Program-made: the position numbers and the translations under genes
Notes under the pieces: generated by a model
The model's input: only the letters and a program-made list of their open reading frames with translations
Database searches by the model: none
Told to the model about the DNA's origin: nothing
In this document: positions 1-8,324 of the stretch, piece after piece
Layout of the letters: every line of letters starts with the position of its first letter
Numbering within the stretch: the first letter of the stretch is position 1
Assembly (NCBI GenBank): GCA_003612395.1
Contig: RAYQ01000026.1
Span: forward strand, 1-43,274
DNA: 43,274 nucleotides
Direction of reading: 5' to 3'
Source of the DNA: Parablautia intestinalis
GTDB lineage: Bacteria; Bacillota; Clostridia; Lachnospirales; Lachnospiraceae

Positions 1-338
1 TGAAACGCGCAATGAAACATATTGGTATAAAATGTTTTCCTAATTTATAAAGCTATTGTGGTTTTATAACTTCACAAATGAATTCCCTACTCTGAATATA
101 GTTGTTTTAGGGCATTCACAGCAACATATGCTTGTCGTATGGGGACGTTTTTTATGTATTTGGTTCGTAAATTTATTATACACTAAAGTACCGTAGACGG
201 TATTTCTGCTTAAAAGCAGACGCTTATTTCTATCTTTAGAAGTATTACAAGCCCAGACTTTCAATTGGCGCAATATTGCAGGCAGGCATGTAATACATGA
301 CAACAGGCCCTGCCTGTTGCATATGAGGAGTATATCTT
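1..338 (+). promoter_or_regulatory. Leader with hairpins upstream of the cytidylyltransferase gene
   Basis: No convincing gene is visible here. Three perfect hairpins lie on the plus strand: TACCGT/ACGGTA at 189-202 with a 2-base loop, TCTGCTT/AAGCAGA at 205-220, and CAACAGGC/GCCTGTTG at 301-319 with a 3-base loop. The last ends five bases before the ribosome binding site GAGGAG (325-330). CAGGCAGG at 279-286 is complementary to CCTGCCTG at 309-316, so it could pair with part of the last hairpin and exclude it. That geometry suits a leader that switches between two folds, but no known riboswitch class is recognised. I could not assign a promoter with confidence. Confidence 0.4.
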
Positions 339-1070
339 ATGAATTATGCAATTATCCTGGCAGCCGGAGTAGGGCAGCGGATGAGGAATGGCGGACTGCC
401 GAAACAGTTTCTGAAATTGATGGGAAAGCCCATTATTATCTACACCCTGGAAAAATTTGAGGAATGTGAAGAAATCAATAAAGTGATGGTCGTCTGCCAT
501 GGAAGTTATATTGATTATATGCAGAATCTCCTTTCTATGTATCAGCTTAGAAAGACGGAAAGAGTAATTGTGGGTGGAAGTAACAGGCAGAGCAGCGTTC
601 AGCGCGGGCTTAATACGATAATGGAAAAGGGCGGAGGCCCGGAAGATATTGTGGTAGTACATGACGGTGTGCGTCCTTTAGTAGAGCTGTCAACGATCCG
701 TGAGAATATACGTATTGCGAAGCAATATGGCTGTGCGGTTACGGTACATTCCGTTACGGAATCTGTTGTGATCACGCAGTCAGAAGAAGCAGACATGGAA
801 AACTTCAAGAAACGGGCGGATACCTGGTCCATGACATCACCACAGACCTTTCAATTGGGAAAGATTGCGGAAGCCTATCGTAAAATTGATAAGATGGAGC
901 AGGATGGTATGCCATTACTGGATGCAGCTATGGTATATGCGCAGACAGGCGGAAAAGTGCATTTGGTGAAAGAACATGGGGCAAATATTAAAATTACAAC
1001 GCCTGAGGATTATTATTTCCTGAAAGCAATGCTGGAATTGGAAGAAAATAAATGTGTATTCGGGCTGTAA
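339..1070 (+). CDS. IspD/TarI-family cytidylyltransferase
   Basis: A 243-residue nucleotidyltransferase that should transfer CMP from CTP to a sugar- or polyol-phosphate in the cytosol. Family signatures are the N-terminal LAAGVGQRM loop (residues 8-15) with the following PKQF lysine (22), VHDGVRP (108-113), SPQTF (167-171) and the C-terminal IKITTPEDYYFLKA segment. Length is normal for IspD or TarI. The start follows GAGGAG with an 8-base spacer. The next genes are an SDR and a CDP-glycerol-type transferase. That context favours a surface-polymer role, such as CDP-ribitol or a related CDP-polyol (TarI-like), over isoprenoid IspD. The family cannot be split reliably by eye, so the substrate is inferred. 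Confidence 0.88.
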   Translation: MNYAIILAAGVGQRMRNGGLPKQFLKLMGKPIIIYTLEKFEECEEINKVMVVCHGSYIDYMQNLLSMYQLRKTERVIVGGSNRQSSVQRGLNTIMEKGGGPEDIVVVHDGVRPLVELSTIRENIRIAKQYGCAVTVHSVTESVVITQSEEADMENFKKRADTWSMTSPQTFQLGKIAEAYRKIDKMEQDGMPLLDAAMVYAQTGGKVHLVKEHGANIKITTPEDYYFLKAMLELEENKCVFGL

Positions 1071-1148
1071 TGAAAATAGATTAGAAAGCAGTCTGACAGC
1101 TGTTTTATTAGCCGACAAGACAAATTTGTGCTTATGTACTAGGATATT

Positions 1149-1181
1149 TTGTACATATAACATTTTTAAATATATGTACAA
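1149..1181. repeat. 11-bp inverted repeat between the first two genes
   Basis: TTGTACATATA (1149-1159) and TATATGTACAA (1171-1181) are exact reverse complements around an 11-base AT-rich loop. No T-run follows, so it is not a standard terminator. It lies about 30 bases before the start of the next gene and could be an operator or an mRNA hairpin. Confidence 0.4.
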
Positions 1182-1213
1182 TTTGCACCCTGCTGGCAAG
1201 AATAGGGGATTTT

Positions 1214-2251
1214 ATGGTTGAACAAAGAGATATAGATATCATTTTAAACAATCCGATTGACTGGGAGAAATTCAGGAATAAGACAATTCTGGTTACAGGC
1301 GCTACAGGCCGTCTGGGAATGTATATTGTGGAGGCCATCAACAAAGCCGATATTGACTGGAATCTGAATGTGAACATTATTGCGCTGGCAAGAAATGAGA
1401 AAAAACTTCGGTATGTATTTGGGAATTCTTTACAGCTGCCAAATGTGCATACACTTGTGCAGGACATTACGGAACCCATTCATTGGAATGGGGACGTCCA
1501 TTATATTTTCCATACGGCAGGGGCGGCAAGCCCGCGGGATTTCACAAACGAGCCGGTAGATACTCTATGGGGGCATGTGCAGGGGACACGAAATGTATTG
1601 GAACTGGCCCGTGAAAAGAAGAGCGAGAAAGTCCTGTATACGTCAACTGTAGAAATCTACGGGGAATGGAAAAAGGACGAGGGCATTCGGGAGAATGACA
1701 TGGGGCCAATTTACTGCGACCATGCCAGAGCATGCTATCCGGAGGCAAAACGGCTCTGCGAGACTATGTTTGCGTCCTATGAAGCGCAATATAGTGTCCC
1801 ATATGTAGGAGTACGTATGTGTCATACCTTTGGCCCTGGGATATCCCTTCATGACGGACGGGCTTTTTCAGAATTTATCCGCAATGTGATAAAAGGCGAA
1901 GACATTGTACTGCATACGGACGGGAGCGCAGTGAGGACTTATACGTATGTTGCGGATGCAATTGGCGCTATGTTGCTTGCTTTTACAAAAGGAAAACATC
2001 GTTATTATAATGTAGCAAACCTGAATAACCTGATCAGTATCTGCGATCTGGCGGAACTGATTGCCGGATTAGATGAAAAAGGAAGAGTAAAGGTATTATA
2101 TGCCAATCATGAAGAACAAAAATTAAAATACCTTCCTTTTAAGCTGGGCATTATGAATGTAGACAGAATTACGGAACTGGGCTGGCGGCCGCAGGTTGGG
2201 ACGGAAGACGCTTTTCGCTATACATTAGAGTCCTTTCAGCAAAGGAGCTGA
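1214..2251 (+). CDS. Extended SDR, NAD-dependent epimerase/dehydratase family
   Basis: A 345-residue Rossmann-fold oxidoreductase acting on a nucleotide-linked sugar or a polyol precursor. The NAD(P)-binding GATGRLG is at residues 29-35, the catalytic Ser/Thr lie in STVEIYG (144-150), and the YxxxK pair is in YPEAK (175-179). This is followed by an RMCHTFGPG segment typical of extended SDRs such as dTDP-glucose dehydratase and UDP-glucuronate decarboxylase. AGGGGA at 1204-1209 supports the ATG start. It sits between a cytidylyltransferase and a polyol-phosphate transferase. This resembles the cytidylyltransferase-plus-SDR logic of CDP-ribitol synthesis (Bcs1-type fusion), although those reductases are usually a shorter SDR class. 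Exact substrate unknown. Confidence 0.85.
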   Translation: MVEQRDIDIILNNPIDWEKFRNKTILVTGATGRLGMYIVEAINKADIDWNLNVNIIALARNEKKLRYVFGNSLQLPNVHTLVQDITEPIHWNGDVHYIFHTAGAASPRDFTNEPVDTLWGHVQGTRNVLELAREKKSEKVLYTSTVEIYGEWKKDEGIRENDMGPIYCDHARACYPEAKRLCETMFASYEAQYSVPYVGVRMCHTFGPGISLHDGRAFSEFIRNVIKGEDIVLHTDGSAVRTYTYVADAIGAMLLAFTKGKHRYYNVANLNNLISICDLAELIAGLDEKGRVKVLYANHEEQKLKYLPFKLGIMNVDRITELGWRPQVGTEDAFRYTLESFQQRS

Positions 2252-2296
2252 AGGGAAAAGCAAATTTTATCCGACAGAGGCTGCTAAGAGATACAA

Positions 2297-3577
2297 TTGG
2301 CAAAGGAATTTAAGATAGCAGGAATGGAAGCAGAACAAAAATATATTACAAAAAGAATATGGAAAGCAAGGCTGCAGAGCATTCCTTTTTATCTTTTCCG
2401 GATTATCCCGATATGTAAAAAGAAAATTGTGTTTTGCTGTATTGAGGGGACGACAGGGTATACCTGCAATCCCAAGTATATAGCGGAAGAATTTATCCGC
2501 AGGGATGAAGGATATGAGCTGGTCTGGCTGGTAAATGATTTGTCAAAAAAGTTCCCGGAAGAAATCAAGGTAGTGCATAACACATTATGGAAACGGGCAT
2601 ACCACCTGACAACTGCCCGCTTTTGGATTGATAATAGCAGGAAACAGTTAGAGGCCCGGAAACGGAAAGGGCAGATTTATATCCAGACATGGCATGCGAA
2701 GCTGGGGTTTAAACCCACCTGTCTGGACAGGGGAGCATCTTTTTCTAAGATTGCCTATCTGGTCAGCAAGCATGATTCCGATATGATTGATTACGTGCTT
2801 TCCAATTCAAAGTGGTATGATGACACGCTGCCCACAGGAATGCTCTATGAGGGAGAAATACTTCGCACAGGTTCTCCGAGGTGCGACATATTGGTAAATG
2901 ACAGGAGGAAAGTAAGGAGCAGGGTCAGAAAAGACTACGGTCTTCCGGAAGACGCCAGAATTTTGATGTATGCACCGACCTTCCGGGGCGGTAGCCAGGG
3001 GACAGAACGGACAATAGAAGTGAATCCGGGATTTCCCGACTATAAAAGGCTGATTTGTGCATTAGAACAGTATATGGGCGGCAGATGGTATGTTTTTCTG
3101 CGCCTGCATCCGCAGCTGGTCGCCAGAAATATGGATCAAAACATGGCAGACAGCCGGACAGCAGCAGATGAAAAGACAGCCGGACAAGCTGCCGATACTA
3201 AGACGGGCGAAAGAAATCCAGTGATAGATGTAAGCCGGGTGGATGATATGTATGAGATTTTAGCCGGCTGTGACGCCTTTATGACGGATTATTCCAGTGC
3301 GGCTTTTGATGCGGCGGTGATGAAGATCCCGGTTTTCCTTTATGCCGATGATTATAAACAGTATGAAGGAGAGAGGGGGAAGCTGCTGTGGGATTTGCGT
3401 AAACTGCCGTTTCCGCTGGCGCTTAATGATGAGGAATTGGAAGGGCAGATCAGGGATTTTGAGGAAGGACGTTATTTAAGCGGACTGGACAGGCTGTTTC
3501 AGGAGGCGGAGATGGTGGAGGACGGGCATGCATCGGAGCATGTTGCAAAGACGATTCTTGCTTATTTGGATAAGTGA
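2297..3577 (+). CDS. CDP-glycerol glycerophosphotransferase family protein (TagF/TarL-like)
   Basis: A 426-residue membrane-associated enzyme expected to polymerise or add glycerol-phosphate, ribitol-phosphate or a similar unit from a CDP donor. It matches the Glyphos_transf domain: IQTWHAKLGFK (histidine 133), APTFRGG (226-232), RLHPQ (269-273, histidine 271) and TDYSSAAFD (330-338), with the usual KLLWDL segment near the end. Residues about 280-308 form a hydrophilic Ala/Asp/Lys/Thr-rich insert just before the last motifs. The start is TTG at 2297. The ATG at 2324 is possible, but its only purine-rich signal is directly adjacent. The upstream genes probably supply the CDP-polyol. Confidence 0.9.
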   Translation: MAKEFKIAGMEAEQKYITKRIWKARLQSIPFYLFRIIPICKKKIVFCCIEGTTGYTCNPKYIAEEFIRRDEGYELVWLVNDLSKKFPEEIKVVHNTLWKRAYHLTTARFWIDNSRKQLEARKRKGQIYIQTWHAKLGFKPTCLDRGASFSKIAYLVSKHDSDMIDYVLSNSKWYDDTLPTGMLYEGEILRTGSPRCDILVNDRRKVRSRVRKDYGLPEDARILMYAPTFRGGSQGTERTIEVNPGFPDYKRLICALEQYMGGRWYVFLRLHPQLVARNMDQNMADSRTAADEKTAGQAADTKTGERNPVIDVSRVDDMYEILAGCDAFMTDYSSAAFDAAVMKIPVFLYADDYKQYEGERGKLLWDLRKLPFPLALNDEELEGQIRDFEEGRYLSGLDRLFQEAEMVEDGHASEHVAKTILAYLDK

Positions 3578-3675
3578 AAATCGCAGATAATAATCTTTTC
3601 GCTTTGTCTGTTTTGACTTTTAATTTTATATTTATATACAATTACATGTTTTCGGGAAAGGCACGGTTACTAATC

Positions 3676-4830
3676 ATGAAGACAAAATTAAATAATATGG
3701 AAGATAAATATTGGAAAGACCTTAAAGAGATTGTGGTGTTTGGCTTTGGCCGACAGGGCAAAAAAATGTATACGACACTTAACAGAGATTTTAATATTGT
3801 GGCAATCGTAGATAATTCATCTGAAAAGCAAGGGAAAAAAGTTGATGGAAAGACTATTTTATCATTCGAACAAGCGAAGGAATTTTTATATCAATATAAA
3901 ATTATTGTTACAACTTCCCAATATTATTATCAGACAATTCGTGAGCAGTTAAATGATGCAGGGCTGGTTGAAAATGTAAATTATGTCATGTACCAGCAGT
4001 TTGTTACGGAATGGTATTACAAATACAAAAACAGAATAAATGTCCTTAAAACAGATATCTCTTTGACAACATTATGTACGCTTAATTGTGAGAATTGCAT
4101 GCAGTTCTTGCCTTATTGGAAAGAAGGAAGGAAAAAGGAAAATCCATTAGAAGAAATAAAAGAAAATGTAGATATTTATTTTGAGTGCGTAGATTATTTG
4201 CTGGATTTGGACATTGTGGGGGGCGAGCCGTTTTTATATAGGAATTTAAAGGAATTTATTATTTATATTGGAGAAAATTACCGGGACAGAATAGGATATA
4301 TAGGCTTTATAACAAATGGAATGATTGTGCCGGGAGATGACATTTTTGAGTTACTCAGCAAATATTCCATGGACGTATCGATCAGTGATTATTCTGAAGA
4401 TATTGAATACAGACACCATATTGAGCAGCTCTGTGAGAAATTGGAAAAATATCATATTTCTTATATGAGAAATAAGAATATTGATTGGTTTGATTTTGGA
4501 TTTCCTAAAGATTTGTATCATTATGAAGGAGAAGAAGCAGTCAATCATATGCAGTGGTGTAATTCAATAGAACATATATTGGATGATAAAAAACTATTTT
4601 ATTGTGGATTAGAGTGGTCAGCCCAAAAAGGCGGTTTATATCCCATAGAAGAAAAGGCATATGTTGATTTGGAAAAAGTAAAAGAAGGCACGATAGACCG
4701 AAAAGAGATTCTGGAGATGATAATGGCAAATATCGAAGGCGGGTGCATGGAGTTTTGTAAAGTTTGCGGCGGATTCGGCATTGATAATAATAATCGTGTA
4801 GAGACAGCGAAACAAGTGAAGAGAATATAG
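3676..4830 (+). CDS. Radical SAM protein with N-terminal Rossmann module
   Basis: About 384 residues from the ATG at 3676, which has GGGAAAG about 15 bases upstream. The open frame extends back to a GTG at 3574 overlapping the previous stop, so the start is uncertain. Residues about 16-110 form the locus-wide module (VVFGFGRQGKKM, then VAIVDNS). The radical SAM core follows, with its CTLNCENC cluster at Cys134/138/141 and a VGGEPFLY segment. Late cysteines in IEGGCMEFCKVCGG suggest an auxiliary iron-sulfur site of SPASM type. It presumably performs a radical modification of a sugar, polyol or carrier intermediate. It is followed 19 bases later by a second enzyme of the same architecture. Confidence 0.85.
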   Translation: MKTKLNNMEDKYWKDLKEIVVFGFGRQGKKMYTTLNRDFNIVAIVDNSSEKQGKKVDGKTILSFEQAKEFLYQYKIIVTTSQYYYQTIREQLNDAGLVENVNYVMYQQFVTEWYYKYKNRINVLKTDISLTTLCTLNCENCMQFLPYWKEGRKKENPLEEIKENVDIYFECVDYLLDLDIVGGEPFLYRNLKEFIIYIGENYRDRIGYIGFITNGMIVPGDDIFELLSKYSMDVSISDYSEDIEYRHHIEQLCEKLEKYHISYMRNKNIDWFDFGFPKDLYHYEGEEAVNHMQWCNSIEHILDDKKLFYCGLEWSAQKGGLYPIEEKAYVDLEKVKEGTIDRKEILEMIMANIEGGCMEFCKVCGGFGIDNNNRVETAKQVKRI

Positions 4831-4849
4831 GAGAAACAGGAGAATAACT

Positions 4850-6043
4850 ATGAATTTTGGCAAACTGATAGAGAATGTAACTGCAATACAAAAAGAAACA
4901 GATAAGCTATATATATATGGCGCGGGATTTTACGGAAAAGACGTCTGCCGCGCTTTGCACAATAATGATATTAAAGTAGATGGATTTCTTGTCACAAAGG
5001 AAAATGTAAACAAAGAAGTGCTTGGGCTTCCGGTTATTTTGGCTGAGACAGTGCTGAAAGAAAACATTGGAATTGTAATCGGGCTTAGCGATACGTATAT
5101 TGATGAGGTTATGAGATACCTGGAATCTAACGGTGTGAATATGTCCCATGTGGTAAATGGCGGAAAATATATTACAGATACCGGAGGAAGGGAAGACCTG
5201 CGGGTATCTAAAGTGTTGGAGGTATCAACCATCATGGGGTGCAGTGTGAACTGTAAATACTGCCCGCAGGATGTTCTGCTAAAGAAGTATTATGAAAACG
5301 ATAGAAAACGGCAGCGCGTTATGACAATAGATAATTTTAAACTAATATTAAAGCATACGCCTGAGGACTGCATTATTGATTTTTCTGGAATGACGGAGCC
5401 GTTTAACAATCCGGATTGCTTGGAAATGATTAAAATGGCCTGCGATGCAGGAAGAAAAGTATATCTTTTTACCACCTTAGCGGAAGTTGACGAGCAGACT
5501 GTTGATGAACTAATTAAGCTGCCTATTTATTATATCACATTACATGTGGCTGATAAGTGTGGATATGCATATATTCCAACCACGGAAACGTATTACCGTA
5601 ATGTAGAAAAAGTTCTTTCGGCAAAAAAAGCAGATGGCAGCCAGTTTATAGATTTTTTGAATGCACAAACTGATCCTGATGAAAGGATCGCAGAAATGGC
5701 AAAAGGGAAGTATGAAATTATGCGTTCCGTGCAAAACAGGGCAGGCAATGTAAAGGATGACAGTGCGCAGCATCGGGAAAAGGACATTGAACCTGGGACA
5801 AAAATAAAGTGCTGCTTCTGTGGGGATGATTTGTCGAACAGTTTAGTGCTTCCGGATGGGACGCTTCTAATTTGCAATATGGATTATGGAATGAAGCATG
5901 TGCTGGGAAATCTGTATGAAGAAGACTACGATACCATTCGGAGCAAGGGGGAATTGCAAAGGGTGATAAGAGCTTTGAACTGTGAAGAGGAAATGGATGA
6001 ATTGCTTTGTAGAAGTTGTTTGTTGGCGAGAGTGGAGGAATAG
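4850..6043 (+). CDS. Radical SAM/SPASM protein with N-terminal Rossmann module
   Basis: A 397-residue protein. Residues 19-110 are the module (YIYGAGFYGKD, then a GLPVI segment). The radical SAM domain begins at residue 122 with CSVNCKYC (Cys131, 135, 138), followed by FSGMTEPFNNPD. The C-terminal SPASM-like region has CCFCGDD, a PDGTLLICNMDYG strand pair and a final LCRSC, enough cysteines for auxiliary clusters. The expected reaction is SAM-dependent radical chemistry on a glycan precursor or a carrier-linked group; the substrate cannot be read from sequence. GGAG upstream supports the ATG. It shares module placement with the preceding gene but not close sequence similarity, so the two may act in sequence or on different substrates. 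Confidence 0.87.
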   Translation: MNFGKLIENVTAIQKETDKLYIYGAGFYGKDVCRALHNNDIKVDGFLVTKENVNKEVLGLPVILAETVLKENIGIVIGLSDTYIDEVMRYLESNGVNMSHVVNGGKYITDTGGREDLRVSKVLEVSTIMGCSVNCKYCPQDVLLKKYYENDRKRQRVMTIDNFKLILKHTPEDCIIDFSGMTEPFNNPDCLEMIKMACDAGRKVYLFTTLAEVDEQTVDELIKLPIYYITLHVADKCGYAYIPTTETYYRNVEKVLSAKKADGSQFIDFLNAQTDPDERIAEMAKGKYEIMRSVQNRAGNVKDDSAQHREKDIEPGTKIKCCFCGDDLSNSLVLPDGTLLICNMDYGMKHVLGNLYEEDYDTIRSKGELQRVIRALNCEEEMDELLCRSCLLARVEE

Positions 6044-6049
6044 TATACG

Positions 6050-7087
6050 GTGGAGCTAGAAAAATTGGAAGAAATCCATAAGACATATAATCTATTTGTG
6101 GATGAAGAATCAAGATATATTTTTAAAAATAGATTAATGTATAATCTGCTTGGAGAATTAGAATATATTAGAAATGTCATTAGAACAAATAAAACAGCAA
6201 TGGCGTTTTTGGAGAGTATGCTGAATGAAAAAGAACCTGTTGCAGTATGGGGCGCCGGAATACGTGCGGAGAAATTCCTGGATTTTTATCCTGAGATGAA
6301 AATAGAATGCTTCATAGATTCATATAGATATGGTCAAACATTACGTGATATCAAAATTATAAAAATTGAAGATTTTGTAAAGACGTGCCCAAATACAAGA
6401 ATAGTAATTTTACCAAGGTTTTCATATAAAGAGATAGTTAGAAAAATTATAGGTTTAGGAATCGAGGAAAGTAGAATTCTAAATTTTGCAAAAGTGATGG
6501 AGCAATTATATGAAGAGCAATATTTTGATCTATTGGATAAAGAGATAGACAGAGATGGAATTTTTGTAGATGGCGGTTGCTTGGACGGAAATGATTCCCT
6601 TAAATTTTTTAGAAAATTTTCTGGGGGGGGGTGTCAGCTTTGGGAGCCTAATCAGGAAGTAATTCCTGAAATTATTCAAAAGATGAAGATTAATAATATT
6701 CCTTATGAATTGATTCAAGCAGGAATGAGTGATAGAAAAGGTAAGGCAACCGCAAATTATAAGGCAAATGAAATGTCAGCGTTTTCATTAGGCGATGGGA
6801 TAGAAGGAAATATTTTGCTGGATTGCATTGATAATCATGCAGAACAAAAGATAAGCATGATAAAAATGGACATAGAAGGCTTTGAGCATAAAGGCTTGTT
6901 AGGAGCAAAATGGGCAATCCAACAACATAAACCTGTACTGGCAATTTGTGTATATCATAGGCGGGATGACTTATGGAAAATACCATTACTTATCCATTCT
7001 ATATGTTCAGATTATAGATTTTATATGAAACATTATTCTCTTTTTGCTAATGAAACGGTGCTGTATGGAATTTGTCATATAAATTAA
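6050..7087 (+). CDS. FkbM-family methyltransferase with N-terminal module and a poly(G) tract
   Basis: A 345-residue protein with a GTG start and GGAGG at 6034-6038. Residues 63-150 are the Rossmann module (VAVWGAGIRAEKF, then ECFIDSY). The FkbM domain follows: FVDGGCLDGNDS (172-183) is the SAM-binding loop, LWEPN the acidic second strand, and IKMDIEGFE (about 271-279) the family hallmark. It should O-methylate a sugar or polyol hydroxyl of the glycan. Codons 192-194 (Gly-Gly-Gly) are a run of nine G in an otherwise AT-rich gene. Ten G would give TAA after nine codons from the run, and eight G would give TAA after about a dozen. Loss of frame therefore removes the catalytic domain but leaves the N-terminal module. 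Confidence 0.86.
   Translation: MELEKLEEIHKTYNLFVDEESRYIFKNRLMYNLLGELEYIRNVIRTNKTAMAFLESMLNEKEPVAVWGAGIRAEKFLDFYPEMKIECFIDSYRYGQTLRDIKIIKIEDFVKTCPNTRIVILPRFSYKEIVRKIIGLGIEESRILNFAKVMEQLYEEQYFDLLDKEIDRDGIFVDGGCLDGNDSLKFFRKFSGGGCQLWEPNQEVIPEIIQKMKINNIPYELIQAGMSDRKGKATANYKANEMSAFSLGDGIEGNILLDCIDNHAEQKISMIKMDIEGFEHKGLLGAKWAIQQHKPVLAICVYHRRDDLWKIPLLIHSICSDYRFYMKHYSLFANETVLYGICHIN
6623..6631 (+). repeat. G9 homopolymer, candidate slippage (phase-variation) site
   Basis: Nine consecutive G within the FkbM-type gene, reading as three glycine codons directly after the SAM-binding loop. Both one-base slip products run quickly into TAA. G-runs of this length are rare by chance in DNA this AT-rich. A second one occurs at 13244-13252 in another methyltransferase-type gene. 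Confidence 0.75.
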
Positions 7088-7161
7088 TAGTATTTAATGG
7101 ATGTCATAAGGATATAGGAAAAAGAATTTGGTGGCTAGGGATTAGATACTAGGAGACTGAA

Positions 7162-8262
7162 GTGAGAGATATAAAAGTTATTCGAGAAAACATTAAATTG
7201 GCACAAAGCGGGAGATTCAGGGTATGCATTTGGGGAGCAGGATTTTTAGGAACTACCATAGGATATGATATATTAACAAAATTAGGTATTATACCTGATT
7301 TCTATTGTGACAATAAAAATAAATTATGGGGAAAAAAAATAAAAAATGGCATCAGATGTGTAGATTATCATAGTTTGCAGAATATTAGAGAAGGGATAAT
7401 TTTCTTTGTTTTTGCTGGTAATGTTTTTGAAACTGACATTGTGGAACAATTAAAAGAACTAGAAATATATAATTATGTTACCCTATCAGAAGTACTGAGC
7501 ATGACAGAAGTTATGCTTCAGGCATTTCCTTTTATGAATGAAAAGGTAGTTGCTTATACATGTATTGTGGGCGGCTATGATGATCTACTAGAGCCAGGTG
7601 AGGATGTATTAAAGAAGTACGATTATTATTTGATATCAGATAAAAAACCATCGCATAAAAGTACTTACCAATGGATAGATGTGAGAGATGTCATTCCAGA
7701 TTCCGTAACTGATTATACAAGGATGAACCGTTTCTGTAAAATAAATGCACATAAAATATTTCCCCAATATAGGAGGAGCATATATTATGATGGAAATATT
7801 TTATTGAAACATGATTTACAAAGTTATTTTGATAAATTGGGAAAAACGAGGATAGGAGTTGCAAGTCCAAATCATTGGAATTGTTTATATGAAGAAGCAA
7901 TTCGTATGATTCCTCAAATGAGAGATAAACCAGAGCGTATTTACGCACAAATGAATAAGTATTGGCATCAAGGAATGCCCAGAAAGTTTGGCAGCTGTTG
8001 GTGTAATGTATTGATTAGAGAGCATAATAATCCTGTCTGTGTAAAAATAATGGAAGATTGGTGGAAAGAAGTTGAAATAGAGTCTAATAGGGATCAACTT
8101 TCATTTCCGTATGTATTATGGAAGAATAATTATCTTATGGAAGATGTTTTGCTACTTTCCGAGATGACAAATAAGTCATTCTATTGGGAATTTGTTGAAA
8201 AACATAATGTAGATAGATTGATTAAAGCGAAACCAAGTAATCTGGGAGAAATAAAAGGCTGA
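7162..8262 (+). CDS. DUF616-type (TOD1/MUCI70-like) glycosyltransferase with N-terminal module
   Basis: A 366-residue protein with a GTG start and AGGAG at 7151-7155, spacer 6. Residues 20-115 are the module (VCIWGAGFLGTT, then PDFYCDNKNKLWG). From about residue 126 the protein resembles the DUF616 family: an opening VAYTCIVGGYDDL strand, YYLISD, a DYTRMNRFCKINAHKIFPQYRRSIYYDGN segment with a DG(N) acidic motif, and a late ESNRDQLSFPYVLWK region. The family is related to GT-A glycosyltransferases, so it probably transfers a sugar to the growing glycan in the cytosol. Donor and acceptor are unknown. Confidence 0.78.
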   Translation: MRDIKVIRENIKLAQSGRFRVCIWGAGFLGTTIGYDILTKLGIIPDFYCDNKNKLWGKKIKNGIRCVDYHSLQNIREGIIFFVFAGNVFETDIVEQLKELEIYNYVTLSEVLSMTEVMLQAFPFMNEKVVAYTCIVGGYDDLLEPGEDVLKKYDYYLISDKKPSHKSTYQWIDVRDVIPDSVTDYTRMNRFCKINAHKIFPQYRRSIYYDGNILLKHDLQSYFDKLGKTRIGVASPNHWNCLYEEAIRMIPQMRDKPERIYAQMNKYWHQGMPRKFGSCWCNVLIREHNNPVCVKIMEDWWKEVEIESNRDQLSFPYVLWKNNYLMEDVLLLSEMTNKSFYWEFVEKHNVDRLIKAKPSNLGEIKG

Positions 8263-8324
8263 TTTCGTAGCAGACGCGACATTTCTTAATCATCTAATCA
8301 TTTTGTATACTGGGAGGTCAATAA

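Noticed and set aside
5718-6113. 131-residue minus-strand frame across the end of the second radical SAM gene
   Set aside because: It is antisense to clear coding sequence with conserved cysteines and has no ribosome binding site.
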